From contig JANFOE010000053.1 in NCBI GenBank assembly GCA_025667525.1, positions 436,501 through 500,500 on the forward strand: a DNA stretch of 64,000 nt, read 5' to 3'. Origin of the DNA: Glebionis coronaria (taxonomy: Eukaryota; Streptophyta; Magnoliopsida; Asterales; Asteraceae). Under the pieces are notes generated by a model that was not told the origin of the DNA, did no database searches, and worked only from the letters and a program-made list of their open reading frames with translations. Positions 48,763 to 60,130 of this stretch are shown here, in pieces; position 1 is the first letter of the stretch, and each line of letters begins with the position of its first letter. The position numbers and the translations under genes were made by a program.

Positions 48763-49146
48763 GAGTTGAAATTTCGACCCTAAATATAAACTGCGAATTT
48801 TTTAAATTTTTCGTGAAAATTTTGGGTATGAAATTTTAAATTTTTAGTGAAAATTTTTGAAAATTCTAAATTTACGGTCAAAATTTCGACCCTAACATAT
48901 TAACTTTAAAAATAAAATGTTTTAAAATTATTTTTAATTATTAAAAATATATTTTATATTTACATAAATACATTAAATTTACACTGCGTTTTTAGGGTCG
49001 AAATTTTCGACCCTAAATTTCTGGACCCCACCACCTTTTTGACCAGCCATTTTGGGTTGAAAATTTGTGGGCCCCTCACTGTATTTAAGGTCGAAATTTT
49101 CGACCCTAAAAAACTACCGACCCTAAACAGCCATTTTGTTGTAGTG
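48763..49146. repeat. Right subterminal and terminal repeats of CACTA
   Basis: Again dense in GGGTCGAAA/TTTCGACCC words, ending in TTGTAGTG. The first part duplicates the block at 45240-45375. Confidence 0.9.
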
Positions 49147-49148
49147 TA

Positions 49149-49351
49149 ACAGAGTACATGGCTCTGACTAAGAGATATCTCGTTGAAGGGTGGGAAAATG
49201 AATTTAGAAGGACGATGGGAAAGGGTTCTGAGAGCAGTCAGGGTCCAAGTTGTGATCGTCCTTCTCTCACAACTCGCTTCTTATTGTCCTTCTGAATTGT
49301 TTTCCCATTCTTCAACCAGTTATCTCTTAGTTTGTACCATTTACTTTCTGT
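49149..49351. ncRNA. Candidate foldback RNA locus, unit 1
   Basis: The first about 67 bases can pair with the last about 70 as an imperfect stem: ACTAAGAGATA with TATCTCTTAGT, GTTGAAG with CTTCAAC, TGGGAAAA with TTTTCCCA, AGAAGGAC with GTCCTTCT. A second inner stem pairs AAGTTGTGA with TCACAACT. The long imperfect stem with scattered mismatches resembles a plant microRNA precursor or a decayed inverted duplication. No mature sequence can be assigned; a loose similarity of the 3' arm to the miR482/2118 pattern is too weak to name it. The locus is part of a tandem duplication (see 49509). Confidence 0.45.
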
Positions 49352-49508
49352 TGTAAACAAGTGGAGTTAACCCCTCAAACTGCCTTCCAGATATGGCGTC
49401 TGTGATTGCTTATGGAGGTTGATGTTTGAAAAGTTTTTTGTGGTGTCAGATTCGTGGTGGGTCTTAGTTCAGTAAGATTTATGTAAAAGGGGTGTCTATA
49501 GCTTGTTC
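49352..49508. other. Spacer of duplicated foldback units
   Basis: Second copy of the GGTGTCAGATTCGT segment at 49441 (first copy 35096), followed by a conserved GTAAAA...GTGTCTA stretch. No ORF. Confidence 0.6.
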
Positions 49509-49677
49509 AAAGTGTGGAGAATGAATTTAGAAAGACTATCCGTAATAGGAGAAGGGTTCTGGAATAGTCCGGTACAAGTTGTGTGTTATCGAAACCACTA
49601 ACACGCGACTTAGACCGGCCTGTTTCCAGTGCCCTTCACCATACTCGATAATCTTTCTAAATTCATTCTCCCACTTC
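49509..49677. ncRNA. Candidate foldback RNA locus, unit 2
   Basis: A long hairpin: the outer arms AGTG...GGAGAATGAATTTAGAAAGA and its complement are nearly perfect over about 30 bp, and pairing continues inward (GAAGGG/CCCTTC, CTGGAA/TTCCAG, CCGG/CCGG, GTGTTA/TAACAC) to a short loop near 49590. It is homologous to unit 1 (shared GAATGAATTTAGAA, GGGTTCTG, CAAGTTGTG). Two paralogous hairpins in tandem, both conserved as folds, is what a MIR cluster would look like, but decayed inverted duplications or a MITE are possible. Confidence 0.5.
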
Positions 49678-49980
49678 AGGTGTCACTTAGTCTGAACTAT
49701 TTTACTCTGTAAAAAACCGTAACTACGGTGTTAGTGATATGGAGTAGGGTTTGCTTATGAAGTTTTTTTGTATATTTGATTATGTGTGATGTATTTATGT
49801 TTCTATGTTTTATTTTCATGTGAACTACTGTGTTAGTCATGTTTGTGTTTTTGTTGGTTTAATAAAGTGTCAAAGTGATGTGCAATAACGTGATTTTGAG
49901 TAGGGTTTAACCCCTCAAGAACGGCAGTTTAGTGTTACTCGCACTTCCAATCACCCACACTTTCAACGATTCTTCATGCG
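49678..49980. other. Host DNA between foldbacks and copia element
   Basis: Ends of the duplicated unit recur here (TTAACCCCTCAA at about 49368 and 49908), suggesting a third, truncated unit before the copia insertion. No ORF. Confidence 0.5.
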
Positions 49981-49985
49981 CATTT

Positions 49986-50745
49986 TGAAGGAATATGTAC
50001 ACGTAAATAATATATGTCCGGAAGTCGTCCCGAGCCTAAGGAGACGCACGCGTTAATACGTAAAACAATTATACGTTAACATATTATGTGTAATATATTA
50101 ATGAGTGATAAGCTATTACAAATGTTAATTAATTAGTTATTTAACGAGATTTTACAAACGATAGTTAAACGTTAACTATAATAATTAATATATATATATA
50201 TATATATATAACATAAAACAAATAAAACGTTATTTGTATAAAAGGCAAATTACTTTTCCTACTCCATATGGGCCGCTGACATATGTTATGCATGTATTAT
50301 ATATGGGTCACCGACATGTATCCTATACATTTATTATATAAATAATGGCTTACGATTTGTAAAAGATTCCAAGGAGTCAGAAACTAAAAAGTCGATTTGC
50401 AATTCTCGGTTTTAGTTTGTGCGATAACTAATAAGATTGGTTATTAGTTTTCTATTTATTTGATTTAAGAAATCAAATAATAATTAGCTTCATCACTATT
50501 GGTACTAGCATACTTAATTGTTTTCTATAACGTATTGTGTGTGTATTCTTAGAGAGATCATTGTTTGATCTTTGGGTTTTCGTTTATATTGGTGGTTCGA
50601 TAAAAGTGTTTAATTCATCGCTAAAAGGTACGCGTTTCTTTATCATTTATGTTAATTACTTGTCTATACGTGATCCTATATTCCGCTGCGTACTCGTGTA
50701 TATTAATGTGTTAATATGATAAAAGGGTTTTTATAAATTCCAACA
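49986..50745 (+). repeat. 5' LTR of copia-type element
   Basis: TGAAGGAATATG...AATTCCAACA, with a TATA-like TATTATATAAATA at about 50332-50345. Includes a short AT tract at 50191-50210 whose length differs from the other LTR. Confidence 0.95.
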
Positions 50746-50746
50746 G

Positions 50747-50760
50747 TGGCATCACGAGCC
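50747..50760 (+). promoter_or_regulatory. Primer-binding site, diverged tRNA-Met type
   Basis: TGGCATCACGAGCC one base after the 5' LTR; compare TGGTATCAGAGCC in standard copia elements. Confidence 0.65.
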
Positions 50761-53266
50761 GTTCGTATAGCTTTTAATTACATTAAAAATAACGAAAGAG
50801 ATAAAATTGTGTAAACTTACTATGATGGCGTTTGAATTATTTTATTTGAAGATTAGTTTTTCATAAACCCTAATTAGGGTTAATAAAATTAATTAGACAA
50901 ACCCTAAGTTGTATGCAATTTTTGTTGATAAATATGTTGTTACTTGTTAATTAGTCCTTATTTATCACGTTGTTAATTGTTAAATTATGGTACGATCCAT
51001 GGGAATCATGCAAATTTACCATGGATCATGTGTTCTTTATTAATTGTTTTAATTGAAGTCATGATTTATGTGGTATGCATAAAGTATGTGATTAATTGTT
51101 AATTGGGTATATGATTTAGGTTAATGTTTATTTGTTTTACTTTTGATTATAATTGTTATATATCATGGTTCAAGCAAAGGGTTTTTCGAAAAATAAAAAT
51201 AAACCGGACTAAAACTATATGAAATTTGATTTGTTATAATCTTGTTCTTGCACGATCATATGTGGCAACAAATGAGTCGCCCTTACATGGTTTTAAATCT
51301 AACTCACCCCGTGATTAGCAAGAATCAAGTTTATAATTTGTTTTCTACTTTAAAGTTGTAGAATTTTATTAATGACGTAATTTGCAAAAGTACTATCTAG
51401 TTGCAAGGATAAGGTTCGGGAAGACTCATCAAGACTTCGGTCTTGTAGATACCATTGCCCTATAATACTTGACTACTTGTAGTCTCCTTATCTTGCATAC
51501 TATTTAGGAAGCCGCGAATGGTCTAGGGTTTGAATGATTTTAATCATTCTTTAATTTTTTTCCCGTGATAAAATTAAACTTCTTTAAATAGAATACATGT
51601 TGAATCGTCAATTTTTATGATATCGTTATTTATACAATTGAATTGTGAGTTAATTATGTGATATCTATAATTAATGAATTGAGTAAATTTGTTAAATTAT
51701 CATGATACAAAGATGTTGCATGCTTCTTTGTACATGTTTTGAATTGTCAAAATTTATACCTTTTAAAATAAGTTTATTTGCCATCTAACGTGTAAAATCA
51801 CTTGCACTTACTCTTTCATCATACGTGAGACTGTGGTGATTTTGTAACCCAAGGTGATATAATACACTCGATTGTGAGACGTTAGTGTTATATAATCATG
51901 GTTTTTTGTTGGACGACTTAAGCAAGTTAAGATAGGTGAGACCTTAATTCGTAGCAATAGATGGGATAAACATGCTCGCTTTTTCACTTTTGAGTTGTCA
52001 CAAGTGATATATATAAAGTTGAGTCCCATAATTCTAGAAGTTGTATTGGATGCAATTATTGAACGTCAATTACCCCTTGAATATCATCATCACTAGCAGA
52101 TCAACTGATGCGGTGGCGGTATGTCTTGGTGGATTCTAGCTTTTAGAAAATTAATTGTTTATTTATAAACATGGGTATTTAATTTTCTATAAAGATTATA
52201 TTATCGAAAATACTAAAATTGAATTTTGTGATTCTTTTAAATGTATTATTGCAACAAAGTTCCATAAACTAATGCTTGTTTGACAAACAAAGTCTCGTTT
52301 TCTTGTAAGAAACAAAAGAGACATATACCTATCCTTTGTCGGTGCAAGGAAAAGCTATTAATAGGTGCGATTGGATTATTGTAATTATCAATCTTTAAGT
52401 GAACTTAAATGGTTAAGTAGATTTGCAAAACTTATTGTTTCATGTAGATCTCATTAATCTTTTTGAGTTTTGAGCACCTTTCAAACTAATAAGTCTCTTT
52501 GCAATCTCTAGGCAAGCAATACTTCTTTTGTTCTTTACGTGTCGATCCCCTTAAGGCTATAATCGATAGAACAAAACAAGTGTTTTGTTTGTTTATTGTG
52601 ATTATAATAACTAGCTTTAATTATCCTAGTTATTATGTTTTAACCCAACGTAGGCACTAAATACCCTTATTGAATGGTAGGCCTAATATGGAGGAAATTG
52701 CATGCCAGTTTTCAAGTTAATGAAAGCATGATAGACCAGTCTCTCATTTACATAGTAGAAATTCATACACTCTCTATAATACATAAGTAACTGTTACTTA
52801 TGGGCATTTAAAGCGAGTAGGGAAGTAAATAAATCGCTATCTGTTATTTACTGGTGAAGTAACATTTGTAATGTTGTCAAATCCAGTGGGAGCGTTGCGA
52901 AATACATTAATGTAATGTTGTCTAATTCAGTGGGAGCTACAAGCTTGTTTACCTTCGTAGTAATCCATATTATTTCTAGTTTGACTTGAAATAATAATTT
53001 ACTTTCAGAATATGAAGAACCATAGTTTTAAGGATAAATACATTATATTTTATATGATTGTCACTTTTGAAGTATTTTTCATATAATAATTATGCAGAAT
53101 CTCTTATAAAACTATATGGTTGACATTCTACTAGTTATTCAAATATACATGACATGATCATATTGTTCACATAAACTATTGCGTTTCATGGTTGTTTATA
53201 TTAGTATGTGATGTTGTGCCGTGCCCAAGTGGGAGAAATCTATATTGTGTGCAAGGTACAACACAT

Positions 53267-53503
53267 AACAATATGACAAATGGTTTCTTGACAACGAGAT
53301 AAGAATCTAATATTCTATTAAAGCTTATACATTTAATTGTTAATGTATGTTGTCTTGTTTAGAAGATGTCAAGATAAAACACAAAACAATATGACAAATG
53401 GTTTCTTCACAGCGAGATAAGAATCTAATATTCTATTAAGGCTTATACATTTAATTGTCAATGTATGTTGTCTTGTTTTGAAGATGTCAAGATATGAATA
53501 ACA
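53267..53503. repeat. 118-bp tandem duplication
   Basis: AACAATATGACAAATGGTTT starts at 53267 and again at 53385; both units run through ATTCTATTAA and AAGATGTCAAGATA with few differences. Confidence 0.9.
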
Positions 53504-56500
53504 AGCTACTTCAACTAATTTGCTTATATTTATTGGAATGTTCCTTGGAATGCACAATAATATAACTGAAGTACGCAATTAACTTGAAAGAACTATTGAA
53601 CAGGTTCATAGTTACTTTATGAGTGTTTATGTCTCTTGTAAAACATAAACATATAGTCTTTAAATTGTTAAAAGACTTATAAACATAAATTAAACTGTTT
53701 ACTTATTATATCTTCTTGTTAATGTACATGAAGTCTTTGAATTATTCAAAGGATAAACAATGTATATATAGTTATTGAACTATTTAAAGATGTATACATT
53801 AGAGCATGCACTAGGTTTTATATATAATATAATTTCAATTTTGTTTTGACACAATTGATTAACCTAAGGAGTTTAAGTTATTTAGGAATTGTGATATAGT
53901 CTCACAATCTCAAATACTCATAGAATGTCTTGAGTGATAAATCAAATTCTTTAGAATTATTTGATGTGATAACTTGAAATACTTTACCTTCAAAAGTTGT
54001 CAAGGTTTGGAAATTGGGTATACAAAGTATATACTAAAATATTACTCCGACCTTGAAGGAAACTAAGACACCATCAAGCTATGGAATGTGATGAATCACA
54101 TTGAGTCTTTTAAATTGAAGTTTTGAATTTGTCAATAACTATCAAGGTATTTTGTGACGTGTTCCAAAAGATAACAATTTGTTATTGCTCTACATGCTAA
54201 GTATTTGAAGAATAGTCTATGATTACTAAAAGCAAGTGGGAGGACTCGTAGATCTTTAAGAGATCAATAACAAAATACGCAACCTTCTAAATATACTAGC
54301 GAATGTCATAATGATGGTGAACATTAAGTGTTGAACATCGTGACGATAGAACTCACATTCATAGATCCGCAAGGATGTCTTTAGTACTTGAATGATATAT
54401 TGATATGTCAATACTAAGTAATGTATGTTAGAGGATCATGGTGACCCTACTAATCATATAGATGTATTATTGAATCTTGAATGTCATTATTGAATAAAAC
54501 TATGAATGAGTAGATGCAAGTCCATAAAAGATAATCAATTTTTTGAAACTTGATTAATCTTTAACCAATCGGTTAGACCGTGAGGTGAATATAAGTTTCT
54601 TTAGTGAAAGAATCATATGGACAATATTGTACACATGATTAATGCACAATATGTGATAGAAAAGTTCTACATGCATTAATAAAGATGATTTGTTGTCATG
54701 ATAGTTTTATAATGATAAACATGACAATGTAATATTTAAACACTTTTGTATGGTTACACTAGCGAGGACGGTTTTGATCAAAGTGTTTATAAATTACAAT
54801 AATCTTTATGTAGTGTACATAATGTAAGAATCCATGTATGGATTAATACATGCATCTAAGGAATATATCTCAAGTCTAATTATAAATCCATGTTTTGATT
54901 TTTAATTAGATCTAAGATAACTTGTGAGTATATCTAAAAGCTAGTGGGAGTATTATGTTTATTTCTTAAATCACATATGATGCATAACATATGGAAAGCA
55001 ATATTCCATGTAAGCTAGATGTTAAACCTTAGCTTGGAATAAGGTTTCATATGAAAGGGTTTAGAAATTAAACGGATGACCTTGATATGTACGTTTATTG
55101 TAATAAACATTTGTGGTTAATGAAATCCAACACAACATGAAATATCATTTAGAAAGTCTCAATGAATATATCTCATTTGATGAGAGTTGACATAAGATGA
55201 AAACTTAAGGGATATCATGTAAATCATATTGTGTGTATGGATAGTTGTAAAACTTGTATAAGTACAAGAAGATTTGACAACAACGATTGCTTGAAGAGAA
55301 AATCATTTAGATGATTAGTACAAATGTTATGGTAAGATTTGTTTGGGATAGAATGATTATTACTAACTTGAATTGTTCCAAGTAATGAATATTCTATATG
55401 ATAATAAAATGTAATTATCATTGTCAACAAACTTAGAGTTTAGAAAGACACCAAATATTATCATATTAATAATTTATAGTTTATGGATTATAATATATCA
55501 TAGAGATGTTTCTAGACATGGATGATAGTTTGATTGAGATAAAACTCAATACTAATCATGGTACGATTTCATCTTTGATGATGACCATGTGGATTAGTTA
55601 TGTTCAATTGAGCGTAACGTTCCAATACATATTAAAAGAATAAAGAATACTTTATAGTTTAAGAAGCTATTAAAGAAGATTGTTTTCAATAAGGTGTTTT
55701 GTTGGACTCACACACCTTATAGGATGTACAACAACGATACTCCCATTTTGTTGTGTTCATATGTAGAAATGTACATAATAACAATCATTATATATGTTCA
55801 GGGAGTTTCACAATTGTGAATTTGAAATAAGTATTCTCAAAATTCCAAAGATCAAACCTATTAGAGTTTTATGAAATATATGCCTTGACAACAAGTATGA
55901 TCGTCATATCTTGAGGCATGATTTTTCAACTAAGGTTATCATGCATTGATCTTTTAGTATTTGGATAAAGGATATTGTTAAACAATAATTATTTTATGAA
56001 TTGAAGTATTGGATATATTCGTTTTCATTAATATTTATTGGTCCTATTTTTGCATGTTTAAATCCTTGAATAATATGTTATTCTAAATAGTCTATGTCGA
56101 TTGATTATATGGGAATATAATTGAATTAAGACATATATGAGAGATGGTAATATTCGTAGAATATGTAAGAACGGTTCACCAACTCATACGATATCCAAAA
56201 GTTGTATATTGGACATCTCCTACTAACAAGTCAATCACTTTATGGATCGGCGTCTTTAAGTGAAACTTGTAAATGATTTACATTACTAAATCCTTTGACT
56301 TGAGATGCAAGCAGGTCTTATATATGTGGATGGTACTTTTTGCTATAGTTCTAACGCTATCCTGAACAAGGTAGTAATAAAGACTATAATCATTTGTATC
56401 TTGAAGCATGTAAGAGACACGTGTAGTCAAGATAGAATTTGTTCATTCAACTAGGATTGAAGAATAATGCTGCTGGGCCCCTCGTTAATTAATTAGATGT

Positions 56501-56768
56501 TTGTATGGCCATACCCAATGATAATCTAGATTTGTCTCGATTAGAGTGGTAATCTAAATTAATTATGTAATGCGAGAAACAGAATAGTTAAAATGGAATG
56601 ACTTTGATCCATATCCATTATTAACATGGCATTTGAGAAACAAAGGGATTGTAAATGTTTTAAGTCATTTAAATGTACTTTATGGAAAACTACACTCGAG
56701 AGTTTCCGGGAGCATTGGCGTGTTGCTAGACGCTAACCAATGTTATTATATTATATTATTGTACATGT

Positions 56769-56780
56769 CCAAGTGGGAGC
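56769..56780 (+). promoter_or_regulatory. Polypurine tract of copia-type element
   Basis: CCAAGTGGGAGC directly before the 3' LTR. Confidence 0.85.
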
Positions 56781-57533
56781 TGAAGGAATATGTACACGTA
56801 AATAATATATGTCCGGAAGTCGTCCCGAGCCTAAGGAGACGCACGCGTTAATACGTAAAACAATTATACGTTAATATATTATGTGTAATATATTAATGAG
56901 TGATAAGCTATTACAAACGTTAATTAATTAGTTATTTAACGAGATTTTACAAACATAGTTAAACGTTAACTATAATAATTAATATATATATATATATAAC
57001 ATAAAACAAATAAAACGTTATTTGTATAAAAGGCAAATTACTTTTCCTACTCCATATGGGCCGCTGACATATGTTATGCATGTATTATATATGGGTCACC
57101 GACATGTATCCTATACATGTATTATATAAATAATGGCTTACGATTTGTAAAAGATTCCAAGGAGTCAGAAACTAAAAAGTCGATTTGCAATTCTCGGTTT
57201 TAGTTTGTGCGATAACTAATAAGATTGGTTATTAGTTTTCTATTTATTTGATTTAAGAAATCAAATAATAATTAGCTTCATCACTATTGGTACTAGCATA
57301 CTTAATTGTTTGCTATAACGTATTGTGTGCGTATTCTTAGAGATATCATTGTTTGATCTTTGGGTTTTCGTTTATATTGGTGGTTCGATAAAAGTGTTTA
57401 ATTCATCGCTAAAAGGTACGCGTTTCTTTATCGTTTATGTTAATTACTTGTCTATACTTGATCCTATATTCCGTTGCGTACTCGTGTATATTAATGTGTT
57501 AATATGATAAAAGGGTTTTTATAAATTCCAACA
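56781..57533 (+). repeat. 3' LTR of copia-type element
   Basis: 753 bp, about 98-99% identical by eye to the 5' LTR. Confidence 0.95.
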
Positions 57534-57538
57534 CATTT

Positions 57539-59590
57539 TAGACAAGATATCAGGTTTGCAGATCGTTCAAGATGGAGTTGGTGTATAAGGTGTGAGAAGG
57601 TCGTCTTTGAGTTAAGACATCCAATTCGACACTTACAATTCTCACTAAAAATTATAGATTGGTTTTGTCTAGGTGACTAACTTTAGCTGACAAATCTAGT
57701 AAAAAAGGCGTCAAGCTAATTATATACTGTAGTAGATCAGTAACATCTGAGTGTAAAAGCCTATAACTTAAGATCCACATACCAAAAAATATATAAGGGA
57801 ACTTGTTTGTTATTTTAGGAGATGGCACTTGTTCTCCTTAATTTTGGAGATCTTATCTGTTCCATAAATCTTTGGCTGTCATCATAAGTTTTTATATACA
57901 AATACTTTTATGGACTTAATTTCTTGCAATACAAAATAGGGCCAGACTATTATGGGTTTGGGTCTCACGAGTCATGACCCATAGGGACCAAATCCGTCGT
58001 GGTTCACTACTATGGGGAGAGATGATCCGTTAGAAAAAAAGTTGAAAAATATATATTTCTTTTTTTAATTTTGACGAAAACAGGGACCACTTATGGATTA
58101 GCTCTTAAAAAACTCATCTTTTTCTTTTTTGAAGATGTGAAAAACCGTTAATTGTTATACACAACTTGATCAAATTTCTTTATTTACTTTTAGTATTGAA
58201 TAACTAAATTGAGATATCTCAAACACATGTGGTACTCGCTAGTTGCTCGCTGAAACACTTCACCACACCATGGTGTCTCGCCAAAGGGTCACCTCGCTAG
58301 TTAGCTGGCGAAGTAAACGACAAAGACATTCTCTAAAAAAGTGATATAGCTGCTGTCAAACATATTTTTATCTTCTTTTCTTTTTTTGAGTTGTTTTTTT
58401 TATCCTCTTTTCTTTTTTTGATTTGGTTTTTTTCTGCGTTTGTAGATCTGTTGCAGGTGCTGTTGAAGAAGATGGGTGGGCTCAGGCCCATTTTCGAATG
58501 TGTTTTTTTCGCCGGAGGTTTTTTTAGTTTTATAAACTTTTTGGAAACTTTTTTTGTTTTTTTTTAAAATATGGTATGTTGTTTTTTTAATTGAATAATG
58601 TATATATTTTTAAATGAAATAAATATATTTTGTTTATAAATAATTGAAAATGAATAAAATGGGTAGTGGTGGGGCTCAAATGAAGGGGGTTTGGTTATGA
58701 TAACGGAGGTTTTTTAGAAATAGGCGTGTTAAATGACGTGGTACCTCGTGGGGCTTAAATGAAAAGCGTTTTGCTTTTCACGGCACCTAATGCTCTGGTT
58801 CGTTAAAGTATGCTTAGTGGTAATTCATGACAATATATAGTTCAAATCTTATGAACCCATCACGTTTTCTTTGTTCCAGAGGTGGTTGTAGATTGATTGG
58901 TAACTACGATGTATTTCTAATATACAGAGTTCAAATCTTACCAATTCTCCATCACAGGTACCTTTTAGTACTAGCTTAACAAATCATGTGTAGACATCAA
59001 GGACGCATAGCTTGACAAAATTGTGTAAGAAACTCTCTAATCCATACTAAAAACCAAAACCAGATACAAAAGTACAATTAGGTTTGGGTCACCTTTCTAG
59101 TTTCTTGTACCATTGGGGTAAATTTCAATAATGGGTTTAAGCCAAAAATGGCATTTTGCAGTGTTAGGGTGTGAGAACGGTCCAAATGAAAAACTAACGC
59201 ATGGAAGAAGATCGTTTCGGAATGTGAAACTAAAACGAAGCTACGTACAAAACCAAAGAACCAACTCGAATATAATTACCCGGCTGCCCTATTACCCTAT
59301 TTATAGAGTAATGTAATATCACGTCCTAGTAAACAATTGAAGTAAAGGGATACATATTAATGTTTTGTAAGCTAACTTAATCCGCATGCACAAAATGAAA
59401 TAACAATCAATCACTTCGAACTGTTTAATTAACAAGCTAATTATTAATCAACCTTATAATTCTTTTAGAAAAATTAGTCAAACATTGGGAGTTCTTCACA
59501 GGTTGCATGTATGACAGTGTTCAAGACTTTTAAGTAGTTGCTTTTATCTGTTAAAAAAACTAAATAAAAGAAAATTGTGCCAACAAACAA
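57539..59590. other. Host spacer
   Basis: No protein gene recognised. Contains T-rich tracts (58360-58580) and two tRNA-like motifs (58785-58945). The 61-codon frame at 59131 has no recognisable domain. Confidence 0.5.
58785..58945 (+). repeat. Two tRNA-like (SINE head) motifs in tandem
   Basis: Each has a B-box-like AGTTCAAATCTTA (58841 and 58927 region), the second with an A-box-like TAGATTGATTGGTAACTA about 40 bp upstream, the spacing of an internal Pol III promoter. No complete tRNA fold. Confidence 0.4.
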
Positions 59591-59610
59591 AATAGCAGTC
59601 TCAAAACAAG

Positions 59611-59616
59611 TTTATT
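59611..59616 (-). terminator. Poly(A) signal of defensin-like gene
   Basis: AATAAA on the minus strand, about 80 bp beyond the stop codon of the defensin-like gene. Confidence 0.6.
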
Positions 59617-59694
59617 AAAGGATCAACAACACCATAATGCAAACATTATTCTTGGCTTAACTCTCATACATAAAATTGATTAATTGATTTATCA

Positions 59695-60042
59695 TCAACA
59701 ATTGTAAACACAAGCACATTTATAAGGGCCCGAAGGAGGAGTAAAGAGGCACTGCCCATTGCCATTGTGTTTTTCATAGCATTGTTTACCGCAATCTGGT
59801 AGGTTACAATCATTCGGGTTCAATATTTCTTGGCATCGATCGCCTTCAACAATTGAAACTCCAACTGCAAGAGAAACAAGGAGCAAATAGACATTTACAA
59901 ATAAGAATCTTATATTAGTAAAAAACAACAACATTGTTAAATCTATATAGTAGAATTTTATGACAAAAAAGATTGAAAAATAAGTTGCCAAACCTATGAT
60001 AACAATAAGAAGCAAGAAGTAAAAGTATATAGACTTAGCCAT
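59695..60042 (-). CDS. Defensin-like (cysteine-rich, LCR/DEFL) secreted peptide
   Basis: A two-exon gene. Exon 1 is 60042-59994 and exon 2 59864-59695, separated by a 129-bp intron (59993-59865) with a GT donor (ATAG before GTTTGG) and a CTTGTTTCTCTTGCAG acceptor. Spliced, it encodes 72 residues; read through, the intron would also stay open, but it breaks the signal peptide pattern. Residues 1-24 are a signal peptide (positive start MAKS, then a Leu/Ile/Val-rich core ending VEG). The mature part of 48 residues has eight cysteines, including C-x3-C (CGKQC), a gamma-core-like GQC and a late C-x-C (KCAC), as in plant defensin-like peptides with the cysteine-stabilised fold; the intron in the signal-peptide region is also typical. 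A TATA box and AATAAA flank it. Likely role: secreted defence or cell-signalling peptide; the exact target is unknown. Confidence 0.88.
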   Translation of the reverse strand: MAKSIYFYFLLLIVIIGLATYFSIFFVIKFYYIDLTMLLFFTNIRFLFVNVYLLLVSLAVGVSIVEGDRCQEILNPNDCNLPDCGKQCYEKHNGNGQCLFTPPSGPYKCACVYNC

Positions 60043-60120
60043 AGTGTTTATATTGTTTTACGACTACAAAAGATCACTATAAGATGGTAGTATGTTTGAA
60101 AATGTTTTGATTTATTGTGA

Positions 60121-60130
60121 GTTTATATAG
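60121..60130 (-). promoter_or_regulatory. TATA box of defensin-like gene
   Basis: Minus strand CTATATAAAC, about 80 bp upstream of the ATG, giving a short leader of roughly 50 bases. Confidence 0.65.

Larger units (their letters stand above)
50746..56780 (+). other. Non-coding interior of copia-type element
   Basis: AT-rich throughout, no gag-pol remnants recognised. Holds six AGTGGGAG words (52885, 52929, 53228, 54235, 54943, 56772), the core of its polypurine tract, and a 118-bp tandem duplication at 53267-53503. Confidence 0.75.
49986..57533 (+). mobile_element. Ty1/copia-type LTR element with non-coding interior
   Basis: 7548 bp bounded by CATTT duplications (49981-49985 and 57534-57538). 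LTRs of 760 and 753 bp differ at only a few positions, so the insertion looks recent. The polypurine tract CAAGTGGGAGC abuts the 3' LTR and a diverged tRNA-Met-type primer site follows the 5' LTR, both typical of copia elements. The 6-kb interior has no frame over about 75 codons and no gag or pol motif I could recognise. Recent LTRs around a non-coding interior point to a non-autonomous element moved by a partner. Confidence 0.9.

Noticed and set aside
49149..49677. Naming the hairpins as miR482/2118
   Set aside because: Resemblance of the 3' arms to the family pattern needs gaps and several mismatches; not enough to assign.
50537..50719. 60-residue ORF in the copia LTR (twin at 57325)
   Set aside because: Part of the LTR itself, no domain, no independent support.
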